Shown: positions 18,494 to 27,112 of the stretch, piece by piece | Layout of the letters: each line of letters starts with the position of its first letter | How positions within the stretch are numbered: position 1 is the stretch's first letter | Assembly: GCA_937873455.1 (NCBI GenBank) | Contig: CALMYG010000027.1 | Coordinates: forward strand, 1 to 64,000 | From: an uncultured Verrucomicrobiota bacterium | GTDB taxonomy: Bacteria; Verrucomicrobiota; Kiritimatiellia; CAIVKH01 | DNA: 64,000 nucleotides | Reading direction: 5' to 3' | Program-made: the position numbers and the translations under genes | The notes under the pieces: model-generated | The model's database searches: none | What the model saw: only the letters and a program-made list of their open reading frames with translations | Told to the model about the DNA's origin: nothing

Positions 18494-19422
18494 GACGGGC
18501 GGCGGTACCAGTCAATGGTACGGGACAGCCCCTCGGTAAAGGTGATTTGCGGCGTCCAGCCAAGCGCTTCCTGGGCGCGGGTGGAGTCGGCCTGGCTGTC
18601 CCGAACATCGCCGGCGCGGGCGGGCTCGTGAATCGGCGCGATGTCTTTGCCAAGAATTCCAGCGATGGTAAGCGCCAGCTCCTTGATGGAGATCCGGTTG
18701 CCCCAGGCAACGTTGTACACCCCCCCGGCCGCTGACTCAGCCGCATGACAACAGGCCAGGTTGGCGCTCAGGATGTCCTCCACAAACGTGAAGTCCCGGG
18801 TTTGTCCGCCGTCGCCGTGGATCACCGGAGCGCGATCTTCCAGGCAGGCTTGAATGAACAACGGAATGACCGCGGCATAGTGCGACTTCGGATTTTGACG
18901 CGGGCCGAACACATTAAAATAACGCAGGGCATACGTTTTGAGGCCGTAGAGCTGATGAAATATCCGGCAATAATGCTCCCCGTTCAACTTTTGGGCCGCG
19001 TAGGGAGAAAGCGGATTCGGGGTCATGCCCTCGTGCTTGGGCAGCACCGGGGTGTCGCCATAGACGGAAGACGACGAGGAAAACACCAGGCGCTCGACGC
19101 CGGCATCGCGGGCGGCCAGCAGCAGGTTAAGGGTGCCGTCGATGTTGACTTCATTTGCCGACCAAGGGTCCTCGACGGAGCGAATGACCGAGGGCAGCGC
19201 GCCGAAATGCAGCACATAACGAACGCCGGCAACCGCGCGGGCGACGGCCTGACGATCGCGGAGATCCCCTTCGATCACGTCCGCACGACCCTCCGTACCC
19301 GCGAGATTTTCCCGTCGGCCGGTGGCGAAATTATCCAGAATGCGCACCTTTTCGCCGGCCGCCAGCAGGCGGTGCACCATATTGGAACCAATAAATCCGG
19401 CGCCGCCGGTAACTAAATACAT
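18490..19422 (-). CDS. NAD-dependent sugar epimerase/dehydratase (extended SDR)
   Basis: A 310-residue extended short-chain dehydrogenase acting on a nucleotide sugar. NAD-binding TGGAGFIGS begins at residue 5; the catalytic Tyr141-x3-Lys145 pair lies in SPYAAQKLNGE, and the serine run SSSSSVYGD gives the third catalytic residue. GPRQNPKSHYAAVIPLFI and the C-terminal layout most resemble the UDP-GlcNAc/GalNAc 4-epimerase (WbpP/Gne) group, though substrate cannot be fixed from sequence. AGGGA lies about 6 bases upstream of the ATG. It starts 24 bp after the lptD stop and overlaps the IMPase gene by 4 bp. It is distinct from galE at 47768-48739. Confidence 0.85.
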   Translation of the reverse strand: MYLVTGGAGFIGSNMVHRLLAAGEKVRILDNFATGRRENLAGTEGRADVIEGDLRDRQAVARAVAGVRYVLHFGALPSVIRSVEDPWSANEVNIDGTLNLLLAARDAGVERLVFSSSSSVYGDTPVLPKHEGMTPNPLSPYAAQKLNGEHYCRIFHQLYGLKTYALRYFNVFGPRQNPKSHYAAVIPLFIQACLEDRAPVIHGDGGQTRDFTFVEDILSANLACCHAAESAAGGVYNVAWGNRISIKELALTIAGILGKDIAPIHEPARAGDVRDSQADSTRAQEALGWTPQITFTEGLSRTIDWYRRPS

Positions 19423-19446
19423 GGAAATCCCTCTCGTTTGTCTGGA

Positions 19447-21603
19447 TTAGTAGTTGGCCTGAATCAACGCATCGGGGAAGGCGGTCAACCAGACCAGCAG
19501 AAACACTTCGAGTTCGTCGTCTTCCTGGTCGCGAATTTCGCGCACGCCGAGTCCCCAACTGACACATTGGCCGCGACGTTTGACCATGTAAAAATGTTCT
19601 TCGAGTTCGCTTTCCTCGGCGTTGTAGCGGGCGGCGAATTGAAAGGACCAACGATCGCGAGGGAACAAATCCAGGGTCAAACCAAGCAGGTTTTGGCTGT
19701 CCTTGCGGTAGCGGTGCTCCAACCCGATGTAGGAGGCGTCTTCCAGATTAAACATGACCCGGGTATTAAAGGTGCGCAGCTCGGACTCGTAGGGATCGAA
19801 TGCGCTGTCGAATTCGATGAGCATGCTGCGGTGGAGCCGGAGGTTACCATCGAGAAACAGGTCGGAGAAGTCCTCCTCATTTGCATTTTTTTCCACACGG
19901 TAGAAGGTGTAAAGGTTGAGATCAATGACATCCACCGGATTGTCGTTACGACGGGTCTGGAGTTTGTTCCGGAAACCGAGGCGAATGTCGTGGCGTTTGT
20001 TGAGGGTATCGATGCCGTCGAATTGCGGCAGTTCGTTGGGTAGCAGGTTCGGCTCGCCCCAGTACGTGTGGTCGAAATAGGGCTCGGCGACATGGCGAAG
20101 CCCATCGCCATCGCCCAGAACAATCAGGTCATCCCAGGCCCGGAACGCCTTGAAGGAACCTTCCATCCCGAGTTTGGGGATATGCCGCACGTTGCCGCCT
20201 TTTTCCTGCACGATGGTGCGGACTTCGTTGGTGACGAACGACGCGCCATTGGTCGGAGTAATCACGTTGGCATTGGTTACAACGGTGCGCGAAAACGTTT
20301 CCGAATAATACGTACCCTGATAACCGACGCGCGGAATCAGGTTGAGAAAACCGCCTAAACGCAGGGGGTAATACAGTTGATGTCCGGTATCAAAGCGAAA
20401 CGCATCGTAATCCTCGCTGGTGGATCCTTCGGGGAACACCCGTTCCAGGTAGGAAGCGCTGTTCCGGCTTTCGTAATAGAGGTCGGTTTCTCCTATCGGA
20501 ATCCGGGGGACATCGAGCGTCAATTCCGGCATGCGGTCGACATTGCTATAGAAATCGTTCAACCGCTTGTTCACTTGGGCGGCCGCAATGAAATTATCAC
20601 CGCGATGGGTCAGGGTCGCCCGGTTTTCCGGCTGCACCGCTTCGCGGTACTCCTTGCGGAAAAAGTCCTTGAGGATGTAGGGATCGCTCAAGTAATTCGC
20701 CTCGCCGAGGAAACTGTCGCGCTCGCTTAATTGATGGCGGTGGGCCAGGCGGATGCGGTAGCGCTCCTCCTCGACCAACGCCTCGCGGTTTTCCCGGGCC
20801 GGACCGATGGTCGGGTCGTCATCGTTCAGGTAATACCCCTGCACAATACCTTCGTAGGTTTTCTCCTGATCTTTCCAGGCAAAATCCTGGCCGAAGCCAA
20901 GCCCGCGCTTGGTGCGGTAGTCGAGGTGGGTAATGCCGCGCACCGGACCGGCAATCGGATAGTTGTACGCCGTGAGCAGGAAGGCGCCGAGGCGTGAGTT
21001 GTAACCGGGCAGGAACTGGAAAAACCGCTCGTGGGAATTCAAACTGCGGGTGTAATAGGGCATGTAGAAAATTGGAACCGTATCGGCGATGTAGACCACC
21101 GCGTTGTTCATGCGAACGCGGTTGTTGCGGATGTTTGCCCGGTCGGCTTCGATCGACACTTCCGGCCGTTCGCCGTCGCAGGTGGTGAGTACCACGCCCT
21201 CCAGCTCGTATTCGTTTTCCGAAATGCGGCGGGAGGCCAGGGCGGTTACGTAAAAGGGATCGTAGTAGGCCTTGAAGGCGCCGAAATCACCCTGCTTGGT
21301 CCGCAGGTTGTAGCGGAACTCCTGCCCGGTCCAGGTATCGGCGCCGCTTTGATAAAACACATTGCCGACCGCGTGAACTTCCCGGGTTTCGGTGTTGACC
21401 GCCATGTAGTCGGACTTCAACACGACCCCCCCGTCGCGAACTTCGACATTCCCCCGCCCCACCATCAGCTTCTGATCCGCCAGGTATTCCAAGCTGTCCG
21501 CGGTTATATCGAGCGGGCGGCCGGGTTGTGCCTGCGCCGTAGCGGCCCAGATTACCAGGAACCCTGCGGCGGCGGCTCGAATCAACCAAGTTGTCAGCGG
21601 CAT
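19447..21603 (-). CDS. lptD: LPS assembly outer-membrane protein LptD
   Basis: A 718-residue outer-membrane translocon component that inserts lipopolysaccharide into the outer leaflet. It has a signal peptide ending near AQAQ, then an OstA/LptA-like beta-jellyroll repeat domain (about residues 25-150; DITADSLEYLADQKLMVGRGNVEVRDG and later repeats). A long C-terminal barrel region with many aromatic, alternating strands follows. The ATG at 21603 is preferred over the in-frame ATG at 21615, because GGAG then lies six bases upstream, whereas the earlier ATG overlaps that site. The final residue is Tyr (IQANY), unlike the C-terminal Phe common in proteobacterial barrels. It is encoded in the same run as the EVE and epimerase genes and shows that the cell has an LPS-bearing outer membrane. 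Confidence 0.9.
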   Translation of the reverse strand: MPLTTWLIRAAAAGFLVIWAATAQAQPGRPLDITADSLEYLADQKLMVGRGNVEVRDGGVVLKSDYMAVNTETREVHAVGNVFYQSGADTWTGQEFRYNLRTKQGDFGAFKAYYDPFYVTALASRRISENEYELEGVVLTTCDGERPEVSIEADRANIRNNRVRMNNAVVYIADTVPIFYMPYYTRSLNSHERFFQFLPGYNSRLGAFLLTAYNYPIAGPVRGITHLDYRTKRGLGFGQDFAWKDQEKTYEGIVQGYYLNDDDPTIGPARENREALVEEERYRIRLAHRHQLSERDSFLGEANYLSDPYILKDFFRKEYREAVQPENRATLTHRGDNFIAAAQVNKRLNDFYSNVDRMPELTLDVPRIPIGETDLYYESRNSASYLERVFPEGSTSEDYDAFRFDTGHQLYYPLRLGGFLNLIPRVGYQGTYYSETFSRTVVTNANVITPTNGASFVTNEVRTIVQEKGGNVRHIPKLGMEGSFKAFRAWDDLIVLGDGDGLRHVAEPYFDHTYWGEPNLLPNELPQFDGIDTLNKRHDIRLGFRNKLQTRRNDNPVDVIDLNLYTFYRVEKNANEEDFSDLFLDGNLRLHRSMLIEFDSAFDPYESELRTFNTRVMFNLEDASYIGLEHRYRKDSQNLLGLTLDLFPRDRWSFQFAARYNAEESELEEHFYMVKRRGQCVSWGLGVREIRDQEDDELEVFLLVWLTAFPDALIQANY

Positions 21604-21656
21604 GATGATCTCCATAAAGTTGTGTGACGGTAGCAGACCGCCCGACGCCGCGACAA

Positions 21657-22163
21657 CTACTTTTGCACCGACCCGAAGGCCAAAGTACGAATGATTTTGA
21701 CATGTTGCGGCTCAACCGGTTGCACCGACAGTCGCATGCCGCGTTTCAGCACCAGCATCGCGGCCAACTCCGGTTGCCCGCGCAATTCGTCCAGCGAAAT
21801 CAGTCGGGGAAACTTTTCCACGAAGGAAACCTCCACCATCATCCATACCGGGTGGTCGGGTGTTGATTTTTTATCGTAATAGGGACTCCGGGGGTCCCAC
21901 GCCGTGAAGTCCGGATAGGCCGCGCGGGATACGCGCGCCAACCCGGCCACCCCGGGAGGCTCGGCATTGGAATGGTAAAACAGCACGTGATCGCCGACCG
22001 CCATGTCGTCGCGCATAAAGTTTCTGGCCTGATAGTTCCGGACGCCGGTCCACGGCGTATGCCCGTCACGCTGTAGATCGTCGATGCTGTAGACATCAGG
22101 CTCGGACTTCATTAACCAGCAGCGGGCGGCACGGGCCGCGGGTTTTCGGGGGGTGGCAATCAT
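21657..22163 (-). CDS. EVE domain protein (thymocyte nuclear protein 1-like)
   Basis: A 168-residue single-domain EVE protein of the PUA-like fold. Conserved family residues are visible in CWLMKSEPDVYSIDDL, the WTGVRNYQARNF loop, GDHVLFYHSN and the Asp/Pro-rich YPDFTAWDPRSPYYD segment. EVE domains bind modified bases in DNA or RNA; bacterial stand-alone members have no settled role. It starts 3 bp after the tiny zinc-ribbon gene and lies 53 bp before lptD, in the same operon. Confidence 0.93.
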   Translation of the reverse strand: MIATPRKPAARAARCWLMKSEPDVYSIDDLQRDGHTPWTGVRNYQARNFMRDDMAVGDHVLFYHSNAEPPGVAGLARVSRAAYPDFTAWDPRSPYYDKKSTPDHPVWMMVEVSFVEKFPRLISLDELRGQPELAAMLVLKRGMRLSVQPVEPQHVKIIRTLAFGSVQK

Positions 22164-22166
22164 CGC

Positions 22167-22340
22167 TCAAAACTCCGCGCAATTGAACACGATACGGTAA
22201 ACGCAGGCCTCGCTACGGCAGACCAACTTGCATTTCTCGCTTACCAGTGCCGCGCCGCAAACCGGGCAAACCGCCGCGGAAGGCGCCTGCTCTCCGTCGC
22301 AGGCCGAAACCGGGGGTTTTTCTTCCGCAGGTTCGCTCAT
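22167..22340 (-). CDS. Tiny zinc-ribbon protein, coupled to the GH31 gene
   Basis: A 57-residue protein. After a polar, glutamate-rich leader it has the cysteine pattern CPVCGAALVSEKCKLVCRSEAC followed by YRIVFNCAEF, that is two CxxC-like knuckles plus extra cysteines. I read it as a small zinc ribbon; no function is known to me. The ATG (22340-22338) overlaps the TGA of the GH31 gene (22339-22337) in an ATGA arrangement, and its stop lies 3 bp before the EVE gene. That packing is the strongest evidence that it is a real gene. Confidence 0.7.
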   Translation of the reverse strand: MSEPAEEKPPVSACDGEQAPSAAVCPVCGAALVSEKCKLVCRSEACVYRIVFNCAEF

Positions 22341-25300
22341 GGCCTGAACGCTTCCAGCCGGTACACCCGGTACGGCGCGGTTGAGGTGTCGGTTATGGAG
22401 ATGAACCCGGTTCCGCTGACGTTGGTATGGGGAACGAGGGGGAGCCACCCCAAACCGTTCAACAGGTTGGTTGAGTATTGAACTCGATACCGCCGACCAC
22501 TTACCGCCAACCAGGAAAGGCTTGGCGGCTCGACAATGCCGGCCAACTGCAGAAACGAAGCCGGATCCACAATCGAAGTGCCGGCGATAAATTCTTGCCG
22601 GTTGTCGAATCCATCGCCATCGATATCCCAAACCGCGTCGTTGGTGGCGTAGGGATTCAAGCCGTAGTAGGCCTCCCAGGCATCGGGCAATCCGTCGCCA
22701 TCCACATCCGAATTCCAAGCGGAAACAACACCAAACCGCTGGTTGGTTTCGTTAAAAGTAAAGGTGTAGAATCCCTGGTAGGAACCAGAAAGCTGGATAT
22801 TCGCACCGTTCAGGGTTCCGGTACGATTCAACAGGGGCGGCACGATGGATATCGGATTGTCGTCACCCCAATTCGCGACTTCCCAGGCGTCGTTGGCGAC
22901 GAACTTGAATTGGATATTGGTCCAGCCGGTGAGATCAAAAACCCCGGCCCATTGGTTCGGACCGACCTTACGCAGGTTGGCCGCGCGTTGATTCCAGAAA
23001 TTAAAGGTTCCGGCCACGGCCAGATTGGTATAGAGCGTCGAAAACGAGGGGGTGGTATACGTGACCGGGGGGGCAAAGTCGGCCTGGACGACCCGATGCG
23101 CACCATCTCCGGGGAACTTCACGGTAAGCCGACGATCCAGGAAGGAATAGGACCAACCGGCTTGGCCAGATTGCTCCAATTCCTCCCGGTTGGCCAGACG
23201 CGTCACGCTATTGCTGTTCATCCGGACCGCCGTCACCGGATCGAGGTCATACACGATGAGATAAAAATCGCGGGCGCCCGGATGATAGGAACCGACGCGG
23301 GCTCGCGAGGTAAAGGTCAGGCTGTTGGAAGTGCTGACGGCTTCAAGCGGGGTGCGGGCAACTACGCCGGCGAGGTAATTGGTGGTTTCGCCGTCGTCTT
23401 CGTAAAGCTCAACACGGTTGGCGCCGCCCGGCCAATGATGCAGGTCCAGCGAGGCGGGTTGAAACTGGTTGGCGTAATACTGAACCGGCCCCATCGGGAT
23501 GATCGCCCCGGCACGGCTAAACAAAGGCATGTAGGCCAGCGAAGCGGGCACGACAACCGTTTGACCGCCGGCAAACCGCCGCCCGGTATCCCAATGATAC
23601 CAGGCCGGGCCCGCCGGCAGATAGACCTCTCGGGTCGATGCGCCACTCAGATAAACGGGTGCGGCCAGCAGATCCCGACCCACCATAAAGTCATAATCGT
23701 TCAAGCTGTACGTGTTGGTGTCGGCTTGAAAATAAAAAACCGTCGGTGCGTTGAGCGGAATGCCGTTGGTCGTGGAGGCGGCGGCCTGGGAATAGAGATA
23801 AGGCATCAGTTGGTAGCGAAACTTGGTCCAGCGCCGGTTGGAAGCCACATAATCTTCGTCAAAGACCCACGGCTCCTGGTCGGCCGTGTCCAACGTAGTG
23901 TGATTCCGAAACATCGGCTGCAGCGCCCCGATCTGGGTCCAGCGGGCGATCAACTCATTGTTGCTGTTATCCACAAATCCGCCAATGTCATGACCGAACC
24001 ATGCCTGACCGCTGATCATCACATTCAAGCCAAAGGGCGTGTTAAAACGCAGGTGATCAAAGTTGGATATATTGTCGCCCCCCCACCCCGCCGCGTATTG
24101 CTGAATGCCGGGCCAGGCGCTGCGGCTGAGTACGAAAGGACGCTTGTGAGGATGCTGCATCCGCAAGGCCTCGTACGTCACCCGGCACTCCCAAATGCTG
24201 TAGGTGTTTTTGTTGATGGCGTGCCATTTGCGGGTGTCGCTTACTTCAAGCCCCCCGCCATACCGGCCATCGAGAAACCAGAGAATGTTCAGCGGCATGG
24301 CATTTTCATTGGGCTCATTGAGGTCATTCCAAATCCCTTCAAAGCCATACGTGCCGAGGTAATTCGTCAACAGCCCGCGCCACCAGTCCGCCGCCGGAAC
24401 GATACTGAAGTCCAACCAGGAAATCCGCCCGAGAAAATTCGTGCCGACATACGTGGACAAGTCGTTGTTCTTGAGAAAATACAATTCGTCCCGGGCGGTG
24501 GCGTAGAGCGGATCGTTGGTGGTAAGCAACGGTTCGATCAAGGGAATCAGCTTGATGCCGAGATCCGCGGTTGCCTGCACCAGGCCGGGTACGTTGGTGT
24601 AGGCATCGTTGAACGTCATTTGCGCATTCTGACCGTTCACGGTAGCTTGGCTGCCGATATCGAGGTAGATGGCGTCGCCCGGAAAGTCATTCGCCCGCAT
24701 CGCCGTGGCGACTTCCATCACCCGGTCTTGGCTGAAATACGAATGACGCGACTGATGAAACCCCAGCGCCCACTTGGGAAGAACGGCCGGGCGACCGGTC
24801 AGCTCGCTGTAGCGATCAATCACCGCGGGCATGGTCCGGTTCGTACCTCCGCCAAAGAAAAAGTAGTCCAGTTGGTCGTCGCCCGCCTCAAACAACCAGG
24901 TATTGGTGGAAGCGTTGAGATTGAACACCGGGCGCGCCGGATTGTTGAAAAATAGTCCGTAGGCCAGTGCCGGGTGGTTGGTGCCGGCTGGACGCACCCC
25001 ATACATCATCGGCAAGGCAGTATAGCGGGGCGTTTTCTCCTCACCGAATGCATAGGTATCCTGGTTCCAGAATTGGATGGCCCGGCCCCGCCGGTTCAAC
25101 GGTCCGGCGGTATCGCCCAAGCCAAAAAAGGCATCCCGAGGATCCAAGCGCTTGGTGCTCCTCAATTTAAACCCGGATGGAAAATTGGACACCGAAACGG
25201 ACCCGGCCCATCCCACCTGCTCGTAGGCGGCCAGGTCATCAATCTGCTTGTAGTCGAGATTGTATTCGATCCGGTCATCCAGCAGAACCGGATAACCGGA

Positions 25301-25690
25301 AGGATCAAGAAAGTGGACCTGAAACCGGTTGCTCAAGACAATGCTGATGCGCAAGGCATCGGTCTGAATCAGGTAATTCGTGGCATTCGGTTGTGAGAAG
25401 GTCTGGGTAAACGGCGGCCAATCGTTAAACGGCTTATTGATGGCAATTTCCTCGCGCTCATATAATCCGCCAAAATGGAAACGAACCCGCACGACATCCG
25501 GCGCGTATGGGGTAACTTCAACCGTGCCGCTGGGGTGTAATTCAAAGAATACCTGCCGGTTACCCGCGCCATTGGTAATGAGTGTTATGGCGGTGACATG
25601 CAAGGCGGTAACTACCGTGGCATACGCGTTCGGAACCAAAAACAGGCCGAAAACAACAACCACACGCTTAAGAAAAGTTAGCAGATTCAT
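22337..25690 (-). CDS. Secreted GH31 alpha-glucosidase-type enzyme with C-terminal EF-hand-like module
   Basis: A 1,117-residue exported glycoside hydrolase of family 31, which removes alpha-linked glucose or xylose from oligosaccharides. The signal peptide ends near AYAT (residue 25). The catalytic nucleophile is Asp456 in GIWNDLNEPNEN, and the acid/base is Asp568 in GHDIGGFVD. After the (beta/alpha)8 barrel and the usual C-terminal beta domains, a beta module (TFNFWNQR ... WAGVFDLTGW) resembles starch- or glycogen-binding sheets. An EF-hand-like stretch (DVDGDGLPDAW, then DIDGDGFDNRQEFIAGT) and a RYRVQYSTNL tail finish the protein. The same last two parts close the GH13 amylase, which suggests a shared export or surface destination. 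First gene of the leftward operon; the mobile repeat at 25787-25909 lies just upstream. Confidence 0.92.
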   Translation of the reverse strand: MNLLTFLKRVVVVFGLFLVPNAYATVVTALHVTAITLITNGAGNRQVFFELHPSGTVEVTPYAPDVVRVRFHFGGLYEREEIAINKPFNDWPPFTQTFSQPNATNYLIQTDALRISIVLSNRFQVHFLDPSGYPVLLDDRIEYNLDYKQIDDLAAYEQVGWAGSVSVSNFPSGFKLRSTKRLDPRDAFFGLGDTAGPLNRRGRAIQFWNQDTYAFGEEKTPRYTALPMMYGVRPAGTNHPALAYGLFFNNPARPVFNLNASTNTWLFEAGDDQLDYFFFGGGTNRTMPAVIDRYSELTGRPAVLPKWALGFHQSRHSYFSQDRVMEVATAMRANDFPGDAIYLDIGSQATVNGQNAQMTFNDAYTNVPGLVQATADLGIKLIPLIEPLLTTNDPLYATARDELYFLKNNDLSTYVGTNFLGRISWLDFSIVPAADWWRGLLTNYLGTYGFEGIWNDLNEPNENAMPLNILWFLDGRYGGGLEVSDTRKWHAINKNTYSIWECRVTYEALRMQHPHKRPFVLSRSAWPGIQQYAAGWGGDNISNFDHLRFNTPFGLNVMISGQAWFGHDIGGFVDNSNNELIARWTQIGALQPMFRNHTTLDTADQEPWVFDEDYVASNRRWTKFRYQLMPYLYSQAAASTTNGIPLNAPTVFYFQADTNTYSLNDYDFMVGRDLLAAPVYLSGASTREVYLPAGPAWYHWDTGRRFAGGQTVVVPASLAYMPLFSRAGAIIPMGPVQYYANQFQPASLDLHHWPGGANRVELYEDDGETTNYLAGVVARTPLEAVSTSNSLTFTSRARVGSYHPGARDFYLIVYDLDPVTAVRMNSNSVTRLANREELEQSGQAGWSYSFLDRRLTVKFPGDGAHRVVQADFAPPVTYTTPSFSTLYTNLAVAGTFNFWNQRAANLRKVGPNQWAGVFDLTGWTNIQFKFVANDAWEVANWGDDNPISIVPPLLNRTGTLNGANIQLSGSYQGFYTFTFNETNQRFGVVSAWNSDVDGDGLPDAWEAYYGLNPYATNDAVWDIDGDGFDNRQEFIAGTSIVDPASFLQLAGIVEPPSLSWLAVSGRRYRVQYSTNLLNGLGWLPLVPHTNVSGTGFISITDTSTAPYRVYRLEAFRP

Positions 25691-26015
25691 GGGCGCAAAA
25701 CCGCTTTAACGAATGTCAAGGCTAACATACACCAATTGATGTCGCAATACACCATGAATTGTAAAAGTTGTTGGAACGGTGGAACGGGGCGCATCTCCGA
25801 GTTTTGACAAGTGCCTTGGTGTAGGCCGACCCTCTGCGGTCGGCGGAGAGGCGCCGGGGACAGAGCCCCGGTCTACAAGGAACCTTTGCACAAACTCGGA
25901 GATGCGCCCTTGGAACGGAAGTTTTACAAGAACGTGCTTTGGCAAAATGTCCGAAATCAAGTACACTGGATGTTTTGTTGCGAACCATTGAGGATAATTT
26001 CCGGATTTTCTCCTT
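25691..26015. other. Intergenic region between divergent GH31 and RND-efflux operons, occupied by a mobile repeat
   Basis: These 325 bp separate two divergent operons. The central 123 bp are the MITE-like element at 25787-25909. The remaining flanks hold no recognisable gene, and no convincing promoter could be chosen. Any promoters for the two operons must lie in the roughly 95-105 bp on either side of the element. Confidence 0.6.
25787..25909. mobile_element. 123-bp MITE-like element, copy 1
   Basis: Terminal inverted repeats of 18 bp (GGGCGCATCTCCGAGTTT and its exact complement) bound the element. It differs from the copy at 61360-61482 at two positions only. Left flank GTGGAACG (25779-25786) and right flank TTGGAACG (25910-25917) match at 7 of 8 bases, like a slightly decayed target duplication. 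The interior has the TGTAGGCC core that recurs elsewhere in the window. No coding capacity. Confidence 0.85.
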
Positions 26016-27104
26016 ATGAATACACGATTATGGCTGACCTATTGCTGGCTGTGCGCGGCGCCTTTCCTCCTCGCGGGTTGCGGTCGTCCCCCGCCCACCG
26101 GAGGCCCACCCAGTGAATTTTCGGTCTTGGCGGTAGTGGCGCCGGTCGCCGAAGAACCCTTGCGGGCAACGCTGCAAGTTGTTGGCACGCTGCGGGCCCC
26201 CCATGATATCGAAATCGTCAGCGAAATCAGCGCCACCGTGCGTGACGTGCTGTTTATTGAAGGCGAAGACGTGGCGGCCGGTCAGCTTCTCGTGCGATTG
26301 GATGATGTCAAACTGCAGGCGCGCGCGACTGAAGCGTCGGCTCGGTTTCGTCTGGCCCGGACCAACCTGGAACGCCGCCGGGAACTCCTGGCCAGCCAAA
26401 CCATATCCCAGCAGGAGTTTGATCAGGCGGAAGCGGAATTCGACGCCGCGGAAGCGCTGATGAAACTCGCGGAACGGGAAAAGCAGGACGCCCAAATCCT
26501 GGCGCCCTTCGCGGGAAAAATTGGAGAGCGACGGGTCAGCCCCGGTCAATGGCTCACCCCGGGCGCTCCAGTAACCCGGCTGGTACAAACCGATCCGATG
26601 GAACTCGAGTTCCGGATGCCGGAACGCCACGTGGATAAAATCGTCATGGGTCAAACCGTATTCATCCGGGCGGTCGGCTTGCCCGGAGCAGCCCTCGAGG
26701 GGCAGACCTTCTTTATGGATCCGGTCGTGGATGAAACGTCACGTACCGTGTTGGTCAAGGCACGCCTCGCCAATCCGGATAGTCGCCTAAAACCCGGCAT
26801 GTTTGGGCAGGTCGACGTGGTGATTGCCGAACGTGAACGCGCGCTCATACTTCCTGATGCCGCCATTCGTTTTCGGGGCGATCAAGCGTATGTGGTCGTC
26901 GTGAACGAAGAACAACGCGCCGAGTTCCGTGATGTTACCGTCGGGCACCGGATGGAAGAACGCGCGGAAATCACCGCGGGCCTGGTTGCCGGCGAACGGA
27001 TCGTGGTTGAAGGCTTCCAAAAAATGGGGCCGGGTACCGCCATTGATATCAGTCCGGCATCGGCGCGTTATGGAATCACGCCGCCCCCCGCCCCGGAATC
27101 CTGA
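26016..27104 (+). CDS. RND efflux periplasmic adaptor lipoprotein (AcrA/MexA family)
   Basis: A 362-residue membrane-fusion protein that links an inner-membrane RND pump to its outer-membrane channel. The N-terminus is a lipoprotein signal with lipobox LLAGC (cysteine at about residue 22). It then has the lipoyl half-motifs, an alpha-helical hairpin (about residues 95-150, arginine/glutamate/alanine rich, LERRRELLASQTISQQEFDQAEAEF-like) and beta-barrel and membrane-proximal domains (VVDETSRTVLVKARL; GLVAGERIVVEGFQKM). It is first in an operon with the pump (8 bp downstream) and TolC. No strong Shine-Dalgarno precedes the ATG. The substrate range is unknown. Confidence 0.92.
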   Translation: MNTRLWLTYCWLCAAPFLLAGCGRPPPTGGPPSEFSVLAVVAPVAEEPLRATLQVVGTLRAPHDIEIVSEISATVRDVLFIEGEDVAAGQLLVRLDDVKLQARATEASARFRLARTNLERRRELLASQTISQQEFDQAEAEFDAAEALMKLAEREKQDAQILAPFAGKIGERRVSPGQWLTPGAPVTRLVQTDPMELEFRMPERHVDKIVMGQTVFIRAVGLPGAALEGQTFFMDPVVDETSRTVLVKARLANPDSRLKPGMFGQVDVVIAERERALILPDAAIRFRGDQAYVVVVNEEQRAEFRDVTVGHRMEERAEITAGLVAGERIVVEGFQKMGPGTAIDISPASARYGITPPPAPES

Positions 27105-27112
27105 GCCTTATC

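Noticed and set aside
25706-25966. 86- to 88-codon frames across the first MITE copy
   Set aside because: The translation (RLSADRRGSAYTKALVK) is the palindromic element read through, and it recurs in the frame over the second copy.
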